Shown: positions 33,156 to 41,239 of the stretch, piece after piece
Numbering within the stretch: the stretch's first letter is position 1
Layout of the letters: each line of letters starts with the position of its first letter
From: an uncultured Clostridia bacterium
GTDB lineage: Bacteria > Bacillota > Clostridia > Oscillospirales > Oscillospiraceae
Reading direction: 5' to 3'
Assembly (NCBI GenBank): GCA_945482615.1
Contig: CALYRG010000001.1
Location: forward strand, 45,563 to 109,562
Length of the DNA: 64,000 nt
Made by a program: the position numbers and the translations under genes
Notes under the pieces: model-generated
What the model saw: the letters and a program-made list of their open reading frames with translations, nothing else
Database searches by the model: none
Told to the model about the DNA's origin: nothing

Positions 33156-34550
33156 ATGGCTGACAACCGCATGAAGGATCTCACCCGGGGTGTCCCGATG
33201 AAGCTCCTGCTTTCGTTTATGCTTCCCATGCTGCTGGGGATGCTGTTCCAGCAGTTTTACAATATGGTCGATACGGTAGTGGTGGGGCAGGCCCTGGGGG
33301 TTGAGGCCCTGGCTGGCGTTGGCTCCACCGGCTCCATCAACTTCCTGGTGCTGGGCCTGTGCAACGGCCTGTGCGCAGGCTTTGCCATCCCTGTGGCCCA
33401 GAAATTCGGGCAGCGGGACTATCACGGCCTTCGCAAATTCGTTGGCAATATGCTCTGGCTCACTGCCATCTTTGCCGTAGTCATCACAGCCGTCACCACC
33501 GTCCTGTGCCGCCGGATCCTGATATGGATGAACACCCCGGCAGACACCTTTTCCTATGCCTACGACTATATTTTCCTGATCTTCCTGGGCATTCCCGCCA
33601 CCATGCTCTACAATCTGCTCTCCGGCATCATCCGCTCCCTGGGCGATTCCAGGACGCCGCTGTATTTTCTGATCTTTTCCAGCCTGCTCAATGTGGCCCT
33701 GGACGTGATCTTCATTCTGATGCTGCACATGGGGGTTGCCGGTGCCGGTATTGCAACCCTGCTCAGCCAGCTGGTATCCGGCATTCTGTGTTTGCTCTTC
33801 GCTCTGAAGCGGTTCCCTGTGCTCCGGCTGGATTCGGCAGACTTTCTCCCCGACCGGAGTGTGACCCTGCGGCTGCTGGCCATGGGTCTGCCCATGGGTA
33901 TGCAGTATTCCATCACCGCCGTGGGCAGCATTCTTCTTCAGACCTCTGTCAATTCCCTGGGCGCTGCCGCTATGGCCGCCGTCACCGCGGGCTCCAAGGT
34001 AAGCCTGTTTGCTGTGACCCCCTTTGATGCCATCGGCTCCACCGCCGCCACCTTCGCCGGACAGAACATCGGCGCAGGCAAGCCGGAGCGGGTCCGGGAG
34101 GGCGTCAAGGATGCCTCCATTCTGGGTATCGGCTACAGTATACTGGCCTTCCTTGTGCTGGGTCTGTTCGGCGGGAATCTTGCTGCCATTTTCCTGGACG
34201 CAGACAGCGCCGAGGCGATGCAGGTCATCCTGCCCATGAGCCGCCGGTTCCTGATGTGCAACGCCATCTTCTATGTGCCGCTGCTGTACGTCAACCTTCT
34301 TCGCTTCACCATCCAGGGCCTGGGCTACTCGGGTCTTGCCGTGGTTGCCGGGGTGTTTGAGATGATCGCCCGGGGCCTGTTCGGCCTGTGCCTGGTTCCC
34401 CTGCTGGGCTTCGAAGCTGTGTGCTTCGCCAACCCTGCCGCCTGGGTCCTGGCGGATATGTTCCTGTACCCCGCCTACGAGCGGTGCATGCGGCTCAAGG
34501 GCTGTCCCCGGCACAGCGGCATCGTGCTCCCTGTTCGCAAGCGGGCATAG
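33156..34550 (+). CDS. MATE family efflux transporter
   Basis: 464 residues from an ATG with AAGGAGGG upstream; the open frame reaches back to 33048 but crosses the promoter. 'MKLLLSFMLPMLLGMLFQQFYNMVDTVVVGQALGVEALAGVGSTGSINFLVLG' and the second-half 'GLPMGMQYSITAVGSILLQTSVNSLGAAAMAAVTAGSKV' are MATE repeats. About 12 membrane segments. Export of a drug or metabolite is assumed from family. It has its own promoter and terminator, so it is probably not part of the hydrolase locus. Confidence 0.9.
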   Translation: MADNRMKDLTRGVPMKLLLSFMLPMLLGMLFQQFYNMVDTVVVGQALGVEALAGVGSTGSINFLVLGLCNGLCAGFAIPVAQKFGQRDYHGLRKFVGNMLWLTAIFAVVITAVTTVLCRRILIWMNTPADTFSYAYDYIFLIFLGIPATMLYNLLSGIIRSLGDSRTPLYFLIFSSLLNVALDVIFILMLHMGVAGAGIATLLSQLVSGILCLLFALKRFPVLRLDSADFLPDRSVTLRLLAMGLPMGMQYSITAVGSILLQTSVNSLGAAAMAAVTAGSKVSLFAVTPFDAIGSTAATFAGQNIGAGKPERVREGVKDASILGIGYSILAFLVLGLFGGNLAAIFLDADSAEAMQVILPMSRRFLMCNAIFYVPLLYVNLLRFTIQGLGYSGLAVVAGVFEMIARGLFGLCLVPLLGFEAVCFANPAAWVLADMFLYPAYERCMRLKGCPRHSGIVLPVRKRA

Positions 34551-34614
34551 GTAGAAAATCCGGCGGCACTTCGGATATAAATTGTATAGTATTACCAAGT
34601 TTTGACTGAATCTA

Positions 34615-34667
34615 ACCCTGATTTTGCAATTTCGGGCCCATTCGCCCCTGTAAAATCAGGGTTTTTG
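34615..34667 (+). terminator. Rho-independent terminator
   Basis: ACCCTGATTTT pairs perfectly with AAAATCAGGGT over a 26-nt loop and is followed by TTTTTGC. Confidence 0.75.
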
Positions 34668-34700
34668 CAGATTCATCCCGGATAAAATGCAATTTTGCAC

Positions 34701-34729
34701 TTGCGTTCATTCAAATTCTGCTGTATAAT
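34701..34729 (+). promoter_or_regulatory. Promoter of the TRAP permease gene
   Basis: TTGCGT and TATAAT with 17-nt spacing, 30 nt before the start codon. Confidence 0.65.
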
Positions 34730-34758
34730 TACCTTATTATTCACAAGGAGGCAGCGCT

Positions 34759-36708
34759 ATGGCACTATTCAAGAAAACTCAAACCGCTCCGGAGCCAACG
34801 GATCTGGAATCCGTCATGAAAAAATATGACCAGGAATCCAACGTCCGGGTCTGGGAGGGAAAACCCCGGCTTGCCATCAACTGTGCGCTGGCTCTTTTTT
34901 CTCTGTTCTGCATCTACGTCACCCTGTTTGCCAGCTGGCTGGATGAGCTGCAGCTGACCACCTTTGTAGCCTTCATCGTGTTCATTGGCTTTCTGGTCTT
35001 CCCCGCCCACAAGGGTGTGCAGAAGGTCAACTACCTGCCCTGGTACGATATTGTGATCATGCTCCTGGGCACCGGCGCTTTTCTGTACTTCGCCTTTAAC
35101 GCCGTGGACATCATCCAGCAGGGCAGCCGCTTCGACACCTACCAGATCATCATCGGCATTGTGGGCATCCTGGCGGTGGCAGAGCTGTGCCGCCGGAGCG
35201 TTGGTCTTCCCATCCTCATTGTGGCAGCGTGCTTCCTGGTCTACGGTCTGATCTGGGGCCTTTCCAACCCCTCCTTCTGGGGTCGGCTGAACTACACTGT
35301 CCGGTACCTATTCTACAGCAAGGAAGGCCTGTTCTCCACGCCCATCAGCGTGTGCTCCAAGTTCATCGTGGTGTTCATCATCTTCGGCGCCTTCCTGGAG
35401 CGCACCGGCATTGCTGACTTCTTCATCAACATCTCCAACGCCGCCGTGGGCGGTATGTCCGGCGGCCCGGCCAAGGTGGCCGTTGTGGTCAGCGCCATGG
35501 AGGGCATGGTCTCCGGCTCCTCCGTGGCCAATACCGTTGGCTCCGGCTCCGTCACCATCCCCCTGATGAAGAAAACCGGCTACAAGCCGGAGTTCGCCGC
35601 TGCAGCCGAGGCCTCCGCCTCCACCGGCGGCCAGATCATGCCCCCCATCATGGGCGCTGCTGCCTTCCTGATGGCGGACTATGTCCAGCTGCCCTACAGC
35701 ACCATCGTGGTCAAGGCCATCCTTCCCGCTGTGCTGTACTTTGCCGGTATTTTCATCGCCGTCCACCTGGAGGCCAAGAAGCTGGGCCTGCGGGGTCTTC
35801 GCAAGGATGAGCTGCCCAAGTTCCTTCCCCTGCTGAAGCAATCCTATCTTCTGCTGCCCCTGATCCTGCTGATCTATCTTGTGAGCAGCAACACCAGAAG
35901 CATCCAGTACGCCGCGGCCACCGCTATCCTCGCCGCCATCTTCGTGTCCATCTTCAACAAAGACCATCGGCCCACCCCCAAGCGCCTGCTGGAGGCCCTT
36001 GCCGCCGGCGGACAGGGCACCATCACCGTGGCCGCTGCCTGTGCCATTGCCGGTATCATTGCCGGTACCATCACCATGACCGGTCTTGCCAACATGATGA
36101 TCAACGGCATCGTAGCTCTGGCCGGCAGTCAGACCTTTATCGCGCTGTTTTTGACCATGCTGTGCTGCATCGTGCTGGGCATGGGCGTCCCCACCACAGC
36201 CAATTACTGCATCATGGCCGCCACCTGCGCCCCCATTCTGATCCGTATGGGTGTGCCCGCAGTTGCCGCTCACTTCTTTGTGTTCTACTTTGGCATCGTG
36301 GCCGACCTGACGCCTCCTGTTGCCCTGGCTGCCTACGCAGGTGCCGCCATTGCCCAGGGCAACCCCATGAAAACGGCTCTCACCTCCACCAAGCTGGCCG
36401 TCGCTGCCTTCATCGTCCCCTATGTGTTTGCCCTGAATCCGGCCATGCTTCTCGTTGACACCACTGCCTTTGAGGTCATCCTCATCTCCATCACCTCCAT
36501 CATCGGCATCTTCGGTGTGTCCGCCGCCCTGGAGGGCTACATCATGACCACTGTGCCGGTTCCCATGCGGATTGCTTCGGCGGTGGGCGGTCTGCTGCTG
36601 ATTTTCCCCGGTGTGGCCACCGATGCCCTGGGCCTTACCCTGGTAGCCCTGGTGCTGGTTCAGCAGCTGTATATCCGGAAAAAGACCGCTGTGGCCCAGC
36701 CTATGTAA
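34759..36708 (+). CDS. TRAP transporter fused permease (DctQM type, TAXI group)
   Basis: 649 residues with about 16 membrane segments: a four-helix DctQ-like start, then a twelve-helix DctM-like part ('FGAFLERTGIADFFINISNAAVGGMSGGPAKVAVVVSAMEGMVSGSSVANTVGSGSVTIPLM', 'GGQIMPPIMGAAAFLMADY', 'VLGMGVPTTANYCIMAATCAP'). This is the 4TM/12TM fusion that normally works with a TAXI solute-binding protein to take up dicarboxylates or related acids with Na+. No TAXI receptor gene lies within 5 kb on either side, so the receptor must be elsewhere or the permease is an orphan. AAGGAGG lies 7 nt before the ATG. Confidence 0.92.
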   Translation: MALFKKTQTAPEPTDLESVMKKYDQESNVRVWEGKPRLAINCALALFSLFCIYVTLFASWLDELQLTTFVAFIVFIGFLVFPAHKGVQKVNYLPWYDIVIMLLGTGAFLYFAFNAVDIIQQGSRFDTYQIIIGIVGILAVAELCRRSVGLPILIVAACFLVYGLIWGLSNPSFWGRLNYTVRYLFYSKEGLFSTPISVCSKFIVVFIIFGAFLERTGIADFFINISNAAVGGMSGGPAKVAVVVSAMEGMVSGSSVANTVGSGSVTIPLMKKTGYKPEFAAAAEASASTGGQIMPPIMGAAAFLMADYVQLPYSTIVVKAILPAVLYFAGIFIAVHLEAKKLGLRGLRKDELPKFLPLLKQSYLLLPLILLIYLVSSNTRSIQYAAATAILAAIFVSIFNKDHRPTPKRLLEALAAGGQGTITVAAACAIAGIIAGTITMTGLANMMINGIVALAGSQTFIALFLTMLCCIVLGMGVPTTANYCIMAATCAPILIRMGVPAVAAHFFVFYFGIVADLTPPVALAAYAGAAIAQGNPMKTALTSTKLAVAAFIVPYVFALNPAMLLVDTTAFEVILISITSIIGIFGVSAALEGYIMTTVPVPMRIASAVGGLLLIFPGVATDALGLTLVALVLVQQLYIRKKTAVAQPM

Positions 36709-36750
36709 TAATCTCCAAAAAACGCTTCTCTTTTTCGACAACGTCATAGA

Positions 36751-36784
36751 AAATCGCCGTCCGGTCTTGCACCGGCGGCGATTT
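36751..36784. terminator. Hairpin after the TRAP gene
   Basis: AAATCGCCG-T-CCGG pairs with CCGG-C-GGCGATTT around 6 nt. There is only a weak T-run, so termination is probable but not certain. Confidence 0.6.
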
Positions 36785-36836
36785 CCATTTATACTGACGG
36801 TGGACGGAAGTCCACACTATTTTGGAGGAGTGTACT

Positions 36837-38369
36837 ATGGCAGAATTTGTGAAACTTCGCCCCGAGGAGCTGAAGGCTCTGCGGGAGCAGAACCCCAGCA
36901 TGATGAGCTACAATGTGGAATTCGCTGAGGTGACAGGCGGCACCTTCTGGAAGGCCTACACCCCCGGCCAGGTAGCGGGCACCGAGCCCTTTGAGGTAGA
37001 CATGAGCGGCGGTCTCACAGCTGCCTACAAGGATCTGATGCAGATCTATCCCCCCATCGACCTGTATGAGCCCAAACTGAGAAAGCTTGCCAAGGAATTT
37101 GGCCCCCTGTGGGTTCGGGTGTCCGGCACCTGGGCCACCAAGACCTACTACGATCTGGACGACGCCATGGGCGGCAAAGTGCCCGAGGGGTACCTGAACA
37201 CCCTGACCCGGAAGCAGTGGATCGGCGTTCTGGACTTTGTAAAGGACGTAGGCGCCAAGCTGATGGTTTCCGTGTCCGGCTGCCCCGGGGTGTACGGCAC
37301 CAATGAGCCTCCCATCCCCGCCTGGACCCCCAGAGAGGCAGAGAAGCTCTTCAAATTCAGCGCCGACTACGGCGTGCCCATCAGCGGCTCCGAGTTCATC
37401 AACGAGCCCAACATGCTGGAGCAGACCGGCTTCCCCCATGGCTACACCGCCGCCGACCACGCCCGGGATCAGAAGATCTTCCAGCAGTGGCTGAAGGAAA
37501 ACTACCCCGACTGCATCTACATCGGCCCCGGCTCCGTGGGTGATGCCACCATCGGCAAGGCCACCGGCAAGACCTCCGGCGGCGTGGAGCAGCTCACCGG
37601 CAACAACGCCAAAACCCCGGAGCTCATGGGCGACGATCCCGCCCATCTGGATGTCTTCAGCTACCACTACTACAACGGCGTGTCCGAGCGTCTGGGCGGG
37701 GTTATGCCCTCTGCTCACTGGCTGCCGGAGGAGGCCAATTCCGAGGACTATCTGGCTGTGGCCGGCAACTGCGCCCGGATCTACAGCCCCCTGCGGGATC
37801 GCTTCTGTCCCGGCGGCGAGATGTGGGTCACCGAGTCCGGCGATGCCGGCGGCGGCGGCGATACCTGGGCCTCCACCTATCTGGACGTGCTGCGGACCCT
37901 GAACGAGGCCGGCGACTTCTCCACCGTCACCAGAGGCATCATCTTCCACAACACCCTGGCCGCCTCCGACTACGCCTACCTGGATCGTGTCACCCACGCC
38001 CCCCGGCCCAACTACTTTGCCGTGCTGCTGTGGATTCGGCTCATGGGCTCCACCGTCTATGAAACCGGCGAGGCCACCCGTATGGGCGCCCATGTCTATG
38101 CCCACTCCCGCAAGGACGGCAAGGACGGCGTGGTATATCTCGTGATCAACAACTCTGAGACCGAGACCACCACCGTTGAGCTGCCCAAGGCCGCCACAGT
38201 CTACGCCCTCCAGGGCAAGGACGGCAACAAGCGCTCCACCGTCATGACCCTCAACGGCCGTGACCTGGTGATGGGTGACGGATGGGAGCTGCCGGATCTT
38301 TCCGGTGCGGAGGTTCCCGCAGGAAAGCTGGAGGTCGCTCCTCTGGGCTGCACCTTCATCGTTCTGTAA
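36837..38369 (+). CDS. GH79/heparanase-like glycoside hydrolase
   Basis: 510 residues, no signal peptide. The two catalytic Glu of a clan GH-A retaining enzyme can be placed: acid/base in 'GSEFINEPNML' (Glu190) and nucleophile in 'MWVTESGDAGGGGDTWASTYLDVLRTL' (Glu333). The latter, with 'NYFAVLLWIRLMGSTVYET' and the C-terminal beta domain 'VYLVINNSETETTTVELP', resembles the heparanase/beta-glucuronidase family GH79. It probably cleaves a uronic-acid-containing oligosaccharide inside the cell. The match is by motif order, not by alignment, so family assignment is moderate. The ATG at 36837 has GGAGGAG upstream. It stands alone between terminator-like hairpins. Confidence 0.72.
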   Translation: MAEFVKLRPEELKALREQNPSMMSYNVEFAEVTGGTFWKAYTPGQVAGTEPFEVDMSGGLTAAYKDLMQIYPPIDLYEPKLRKLAKEFGPLWVRVSGTWATKTYYDLDDAMGGKVPEGYLNTLTRKQWIGVLDFVKDVGAKLMVSVSGCPGVYGTNEPPIPAWTPREAEKLFKFSADYGVPISGSEFINEPNMLEQTGFPHGYTAADHARDQKIFQQWLKENYPDCIYIGPGSVGDATIGKATGKTSGGVEQLTGNNAKTPELMGDDPAHLDVFSYHYYNGVSERLGGVMPSAHWLPEEANSEDYLAVAGNCARIYSPLRDRFCPGGEMWVTESGDAGGGGDTWASTYLDVLRTLNEAGDFSTVTRGIIFHNTLAASDYAYLDRVTHAPRPNYFAVLLWIRLMGSTVYETGEATRMGAHVYAHSRKDGKDGVVYLVINNSETETTTVELPKAATVYALQGKDGNKRSTVMTLNGRDLVMGDGWELPDLSGAEVPAGKLEVAPLGCTFIVL

Positions 38370-38380
38370 TTTGCATCGCC

Positions 38381-38406
38381 TCGCCTCCTTCTCCGGAAGG
38401 AGGCGA
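38381..38406. terminator. Hairpin after the GH79-like gene
   Basis: TCGCCTCCTT/AAGGAGGCGA, a perfect 10-bp stem with 6-nt loop, 11 nt after the stop codon; no T-run. Confidence 0.55.
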
Positions 38407-38437
38407 TACCGGTCTACAATCGTTTACATTTTCGTTA

Positions 38438-38466
38438 TTTACTTTTCCCCGGGGGAATGGTATAAT
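38438..38466 (+). promoter_or_regulatory. Promoter of the rodA-type gene
   Basis: TTTACT and TATAAT with 17-nt spacing, 32 nt before the TTG start. Confidence 0.65.
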
Positions 38467-38512
38467 TGCACCGTTATTTCCCAAAAGGGGGCGTTTGATT
38501 GCACCGTTATTT
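38465..38512. repeat. 15-nt direct repeat flanking the rodA leader
   Basis: ATTGCACCGTTATTT occurs at 38465-38479, across the transcript start, and again at 38498-38512, over the TTG start codon: 33 nt apart and identical. Confidence 0.6.
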
Positions 38513-39662
38513 TGAAGAACTGAAGGATTTCCGGAAAAAGGGAGATCTGTTTCTGCTGGTTATCATCCTGATTGTTTCGGCGGTGGGCCTGGTCGCCATT
38601 ACCAGCGCCACCTCTGCCGCGAAATTCGAGGGCAACTTCCGCTATATTGCCATTCAGTCTGTTTCCATTGGACTGGGCGTTCTGATGTTTGCCCTGGTTT
38701 CCTCTGTTGATCTGGAATTTCTTTCCGAGCACCGGATGCTGATGGTGGGCTTTAACATGCTGCTTCTGCTGATGCTGATTCCCTTCGGTACTGACAACGG
38801 CTCCGGCAACCGAAGCTGGATTCACTTTCCCGGCTTCCCGGTGAACATTCAGCCCGCCGAAATCTGCAAAATCACCTATATCGTCATTATGGCCTCGGTG
38901 ATGTCCGAGCATCAGAACAATGTATCCAGCATTGTGTCCGTGATGCACATGGTGCTCCACCTGGGGCTTCTGGTGGGATTGAATCTGGTGCTGTCCTCGG
39001 ACATGGGCGTGTCCCTGATCTTCGTGTTCATCTTCATCGGCATGGCCTTTGCCGGCGGCGTCAGCATCTGGTGGTTCGTGGCAGCCCTGTCCGGCATTGC
39101 TGTGGCCTTCCCCATCCTGTGGCAGTTCCTGGGCCAGTACCAGCGAAACCGAATCCTGATTCTGTTTGACGATTCCATCGACCCGATGGGCATCAACGAG
39201 CGTTACCACGCCAAGATCAACCTTCAGTCCATCACCGGCGGCGGTCTCACCGGCCAGGGTCTGTTCAACGGCAACCGTACCCAGGGCGGCGCCCTGTTTG
39301 CCCAGCATACGGACTATATCTTCTCCTCCATGGGCGAGGAAGTCGGCTTCCTGGGCTGCGTGGTCATTATGCTCCTGGAGTTTGCCATCATCGCCCGGTG
39401 CGTCTATGTGGGCGTGCGGTGCCAGGACTATATGCGCCGGTTGGTGTGCTACGGTGCTGCCTCTGCCCTGATGTTCCAGGTCATGATCAACGTGGGTATG
39501 TGCATCGGCGTTATGCCCGTTATCGGTCTGACGCTGCCTCTGATCAGCTACGGCGGTTCCTCCGTGGTTACGATTTTCGCCATGCTGGGGCTTGTCTCCG
39601 GTGCCTATGCCCGACCCAGCAGCCTCAGTCATGAACGATATGTCCAGCCCTACCGTGGCTGA
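38499..39662 (+). CDS. rodA: FtsW/RodA/SpoVE family peptidoglycan glycosyltransferase
   Basis: 387 residues, ten membrane segments. 'GNRSWIHFPGFPVNIQPAEICKITYIV', 'SSDMGVSLIFVFIFIGMAFAGG', 'YHAKINLQSITGGGLTGQGLFNG', 'HTDYIFSSMGEEVGFLG' and the C-terminal 'GLTLPLISYGGSSVV' are SEDS family landmarks; the Asp of 'SSDMG' is the catalytic residue. It polymerises lipid II into glycan strands, more likely for elongation (RodA) than division, although the subgroup is not decided by sequence reading alone. It uses a TTG start, supported by AAGGGGG upstream; no ATG occurs in frame near the family's N-terminus. No partner transpeptidase is adjacent. Confidence 0.9.
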   Translation: MHRYFEELKDFRKKGDLFLLVIILIVSAVGLVAITSATSAAKFEGNFRYIAIQSVSIGLGVLMFALVSSVDLEFLSEHRMLMVGFNMLLLLMLIPFGTDNGSGNRSWIHFPGFPVNIQPAEICKITYIVIMASVMSEHQNNVSSIVSVMHMVLHLGLLVGLNLVLSSDMGVSLIFVFIFIGMAFAGGVSIWWFVAALSGIAVAFPILWQFLGQYQRNRILILFDDSIDPMGINERYHAKINLQSITGGGLTGQGLFNGNRTQGGALFAQHTDYIFSSMGEEVGFLGCVVIMLLEFAIIARCVYVGVRCQDYMRRLVCYGAASALMFQVMINVGMCIGVMPVIGLTLPLISYGGSSVVTIFAMLGLVSGAYARPSSLSHERYVQPYRG

Positions 39663-39690
39663 GTGAATATTAAAGAAAAATAAAAGACTT

Positions 39691-39732
39691 CCCGGCACAT
39701 TCTGTGGTATAATGTCCCCAGAATGCGCCGGG
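39691..39732. promoter_or_regulatory. Inverted repeat enclosing a -10 box and reaching the ribosome binding site
   Basis: CCCGGC-A-CATTCTG pairs with CAGAATG-C-GCCGGG (13 of 14 bp) across a 14-nt loop. The loop contains TATAAT (39708-39713), and the right arm runs into GGGAGG of the C39-like gene. It may be an operator or an mRNA structure that masks translation. Confidence 0.5.
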
Positions 39733-39743
39733 AGGTCTTGTTT

Positions 39744-40526
39744 ATGAAGCGCAGAAAGATATGGCTTGCTCTTGGGGTGCTGCTGGTGCTGCTCCTGGCC
39801 GGGATTCTGGGCCGTCACAGCCTGTACTGCCTCTACCGGGATATCTCCTTTGGCTGGGCAGAGCGCACCCCGGCGGAAATGGAGGTCAAGGCCTTTGCCG
39901 AAAGCCGGGGCATCTCCTACGGACGCTATCCCCAGGAGCTCATTGACCTGTACGGCCGGAATCCGGAGACCCGGGATTTCGTCCTGAACTATCCCTTCCG
40001 AGAGGAAGGGGCGGTGGAGCTGAGCGGCTTCTCCCGGGACACTGTGCCCCTGTTTTTGCAGTACGATCCCATGTGGGGCTATGCGCGCTACGGCAGCTCT
40101 GTCATCGCCGTCACCGGCTGTGGGCCCACCTGCCTTGCCATGGCCGGATACTACTTAACCGGCGACGCAGGCTTTAATCCCCTGGACGTGGCCCGCTTTG
40201 CCTGGAAGAACGGCTACTACGCCTCCGGCTACGGCTCCTCCTGGACCCTCATCAGCCAGGGCGCGGAGGATTTGGGCCTCACCGTCACGGAGCTTCCCCT
40301 GGTGAAAAAGAAGATCACCAACGCTCTGGAGGAGGGATGCCCCGTCATCCTGGCCCTGGGCCCGGGGGACTTTACCTCCTCCGGTCACTACATAGTTCTG
40401 TCCGGGATGGAAGGGGGCCTCTTCCGGGTCAACGACCCCAACAGCCGGGAAAACTCCGGCAGGATGTGGAGCTATGAAACCCTGGAGCCTCAGATCCGGA
40501 ACATCTGGAAGCTTGACAAACCATAG
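39744..40526 (+). CDS. C39-family-like cysteine peptidase, membrane-anchored
   Basis: 260 residues. One N-terminal membrane segment ('IWLALGVLLVLLLAGIL', about 5-22) is followed by an extracytoplasmic papain-like domain: 'VPLFLQYDPMWGYARYGSSVIAVTGCGPTCLAMAGYYL' with an oxyanion Gln106 and catalytic Cys126, 'GHYIVLSGMEGG' with His215, and 'FRVNDPNS' with the Asp/Asn. Proteins of this kind are annotated as C39-like or BtrH-like peptidases; their targets are unknown. The ATG at 39744 has GGGAGG 9 nt upstream. The QueT promoter begins inside its last codons. Confidence 0.82.
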   Translation: MKRRKIWLALGVLLVLLLAGILGRHSLYCLYRDISFGWAERTPAEMEVKAFAESRGISYGRYPQELIDLYGRNPETRDFVLNYPFREEGAVELSGFSRDTVPLFLQYDPMWGYARYGSSVIAVTGCGPTCLAMAGYYLTGDAGFNPLDVARFAWKNGYYASGYGSSWTLISQGAEDLGLTVTELPLVKKKITNALEEGCPVILALGPGDFTSSGHYIVLSGMEGGLFRVNDPNSRENSGRMWSYETLEPQIRNIWKLDKP

Positions 40527-40541
40527 CTTCCGGGTTATAAT
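40513..40541 (+). promoter_or_regulatory. Consensus promoter of the queT-type gene
   Basis: TTGACA and TATAAT with exactly 17 nt between them. The -35 box lies within the last codons of the C39-like gene. Confidence 0.85.
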
Positions 40542-40558
40542 ACCCTCGCAACTACATA

Positions 40559-40598
40559 GGACAGTTCGTGACCATCCTGTCGGTAAACAAAACTAGGG
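40559..40598 (+). promoter_or_regulatory. preQ1-I riboswitch
   Basis: GGACAG and CTGTC form the stem, enclosing TTCGTGACCATC, and are followed by the A-rich tail ending AAACAAAACTAGG. This is the H-type pseudoknot layout of preQ1-I aptamers (stem, UUC...ACC loop, AAAAACUA tail). It starts about 10 nt after the expected transcript start and precedes a QueT gene, the expected target. A terminator follows, so preQ1 probably switches transcription off. Confidence 0.82.
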
Positions 40599-40606
40599 AA
40601 TTTGGG

Positions 40607-40629
40607 TGGGCGCTTTGCGCCCATCTTTT
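40607..40629 (+). terminator. Riboswitch expression-platform terminator
   Basis: TGGGCGC-TTT-GCGCCCA followed by TCTTTT, 9 nt after the aptamer tail and 40 nt before the QueT start codon. Confidence 0.75.
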
Positions 40630-40668
40630 GCTGCCGTGGACTGCCCTTCCGAAAAAAGGAGCGTCCAT

Positions 40669-41181
40669 ATGAACAACAAAACCCGTTACCTGACCCATGC
40701 CGCCATCATCGCCGCCCTGTACGCCGTGCTGACCCATATGCAGAATCTGCTTCTGCCGGGCTCCGCCACCTGGGCCATCCAGATGCGCATGTCCGAGGCC
40801 CTGTGCGTGCTGGCCTTCTTCACCCCCGCGGCCATTCCCGGCCTGACCCTGGGCTGTCTGGTCTTCAACCTGACCTTTGCCGCCGCCCTGCCCCTGGACT
40901 TTGTCATTGGCTCCGCCGCCACCTTCCTCGCGGCGCTGGGCATGTGGAAGACCCGCCGGGTCACCATCAAGGGCATCCCTCTGTTGGGCCTTCTCCTGCC
41001 CGCCCTGGCCAATGCCGTTCTGGTGGGCTGGGAGCTCACCGTTTACATCGGCGGCGGGTTCCTGCTGAACGCGGTGTATGTGGCCATCGGCGAGGCCGTT
41101 GTGCTGCTGACCCTGGGCAGCGCCCTGTACTATGCCATCAAAAAACGCCGTCTGGAAGAAAAGCTTCACTGGACGGTGTGA
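40669..41181 (+). CDS. queT: QueT family ECF transporter S component (preQ1/queuosine precursor uptake)
   Basis: 170 residues, about five membrane segments. 'YLTHAAIIAALYAVLTHMQNLLLPG' and 'AIQMRMSEALCVLAFFTPAAIPGLTLGCLVFNLTFAAALPLDFVIGSAATFLAAL' are the QueT signature. Working with the shared ECF energising module, encoded elsewhere, it imports a queuosine precursor for tRNA modification. The preQ1-I aptamer and terminator in the leader fit this substrate. GGAGCG lies upstream of the ATG. Confidence 0.9.
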   Translation: MNNKTRYLTHAAIIAALYAVLTHMQNLLLPGSATWAIQMRMSEALCVLAFFTPAAIPGLTLGCLVFNLTFAAALPLDFVIGSAATFLAALGMWKTRRVTIKGIPLLGLLLPALANAVLVGWELTVYIGGGFLLNAVYVAIGEAVVLLTLGSALYYAIKKRRLEEKLHWTV

Positions 41182-41239
41182 GGTTCCCCTAACAGGGGAA
41201 TCCTAACCCTTACCCAAACACAAAGGATGTGTACAATCC

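Noticed and set aside
35308-36747. A minus-strand frame rich in Gly, Asp and His opposite the TRAP permease
   Set aside because: Complement of hydrophobic helix codons; not a protein family.
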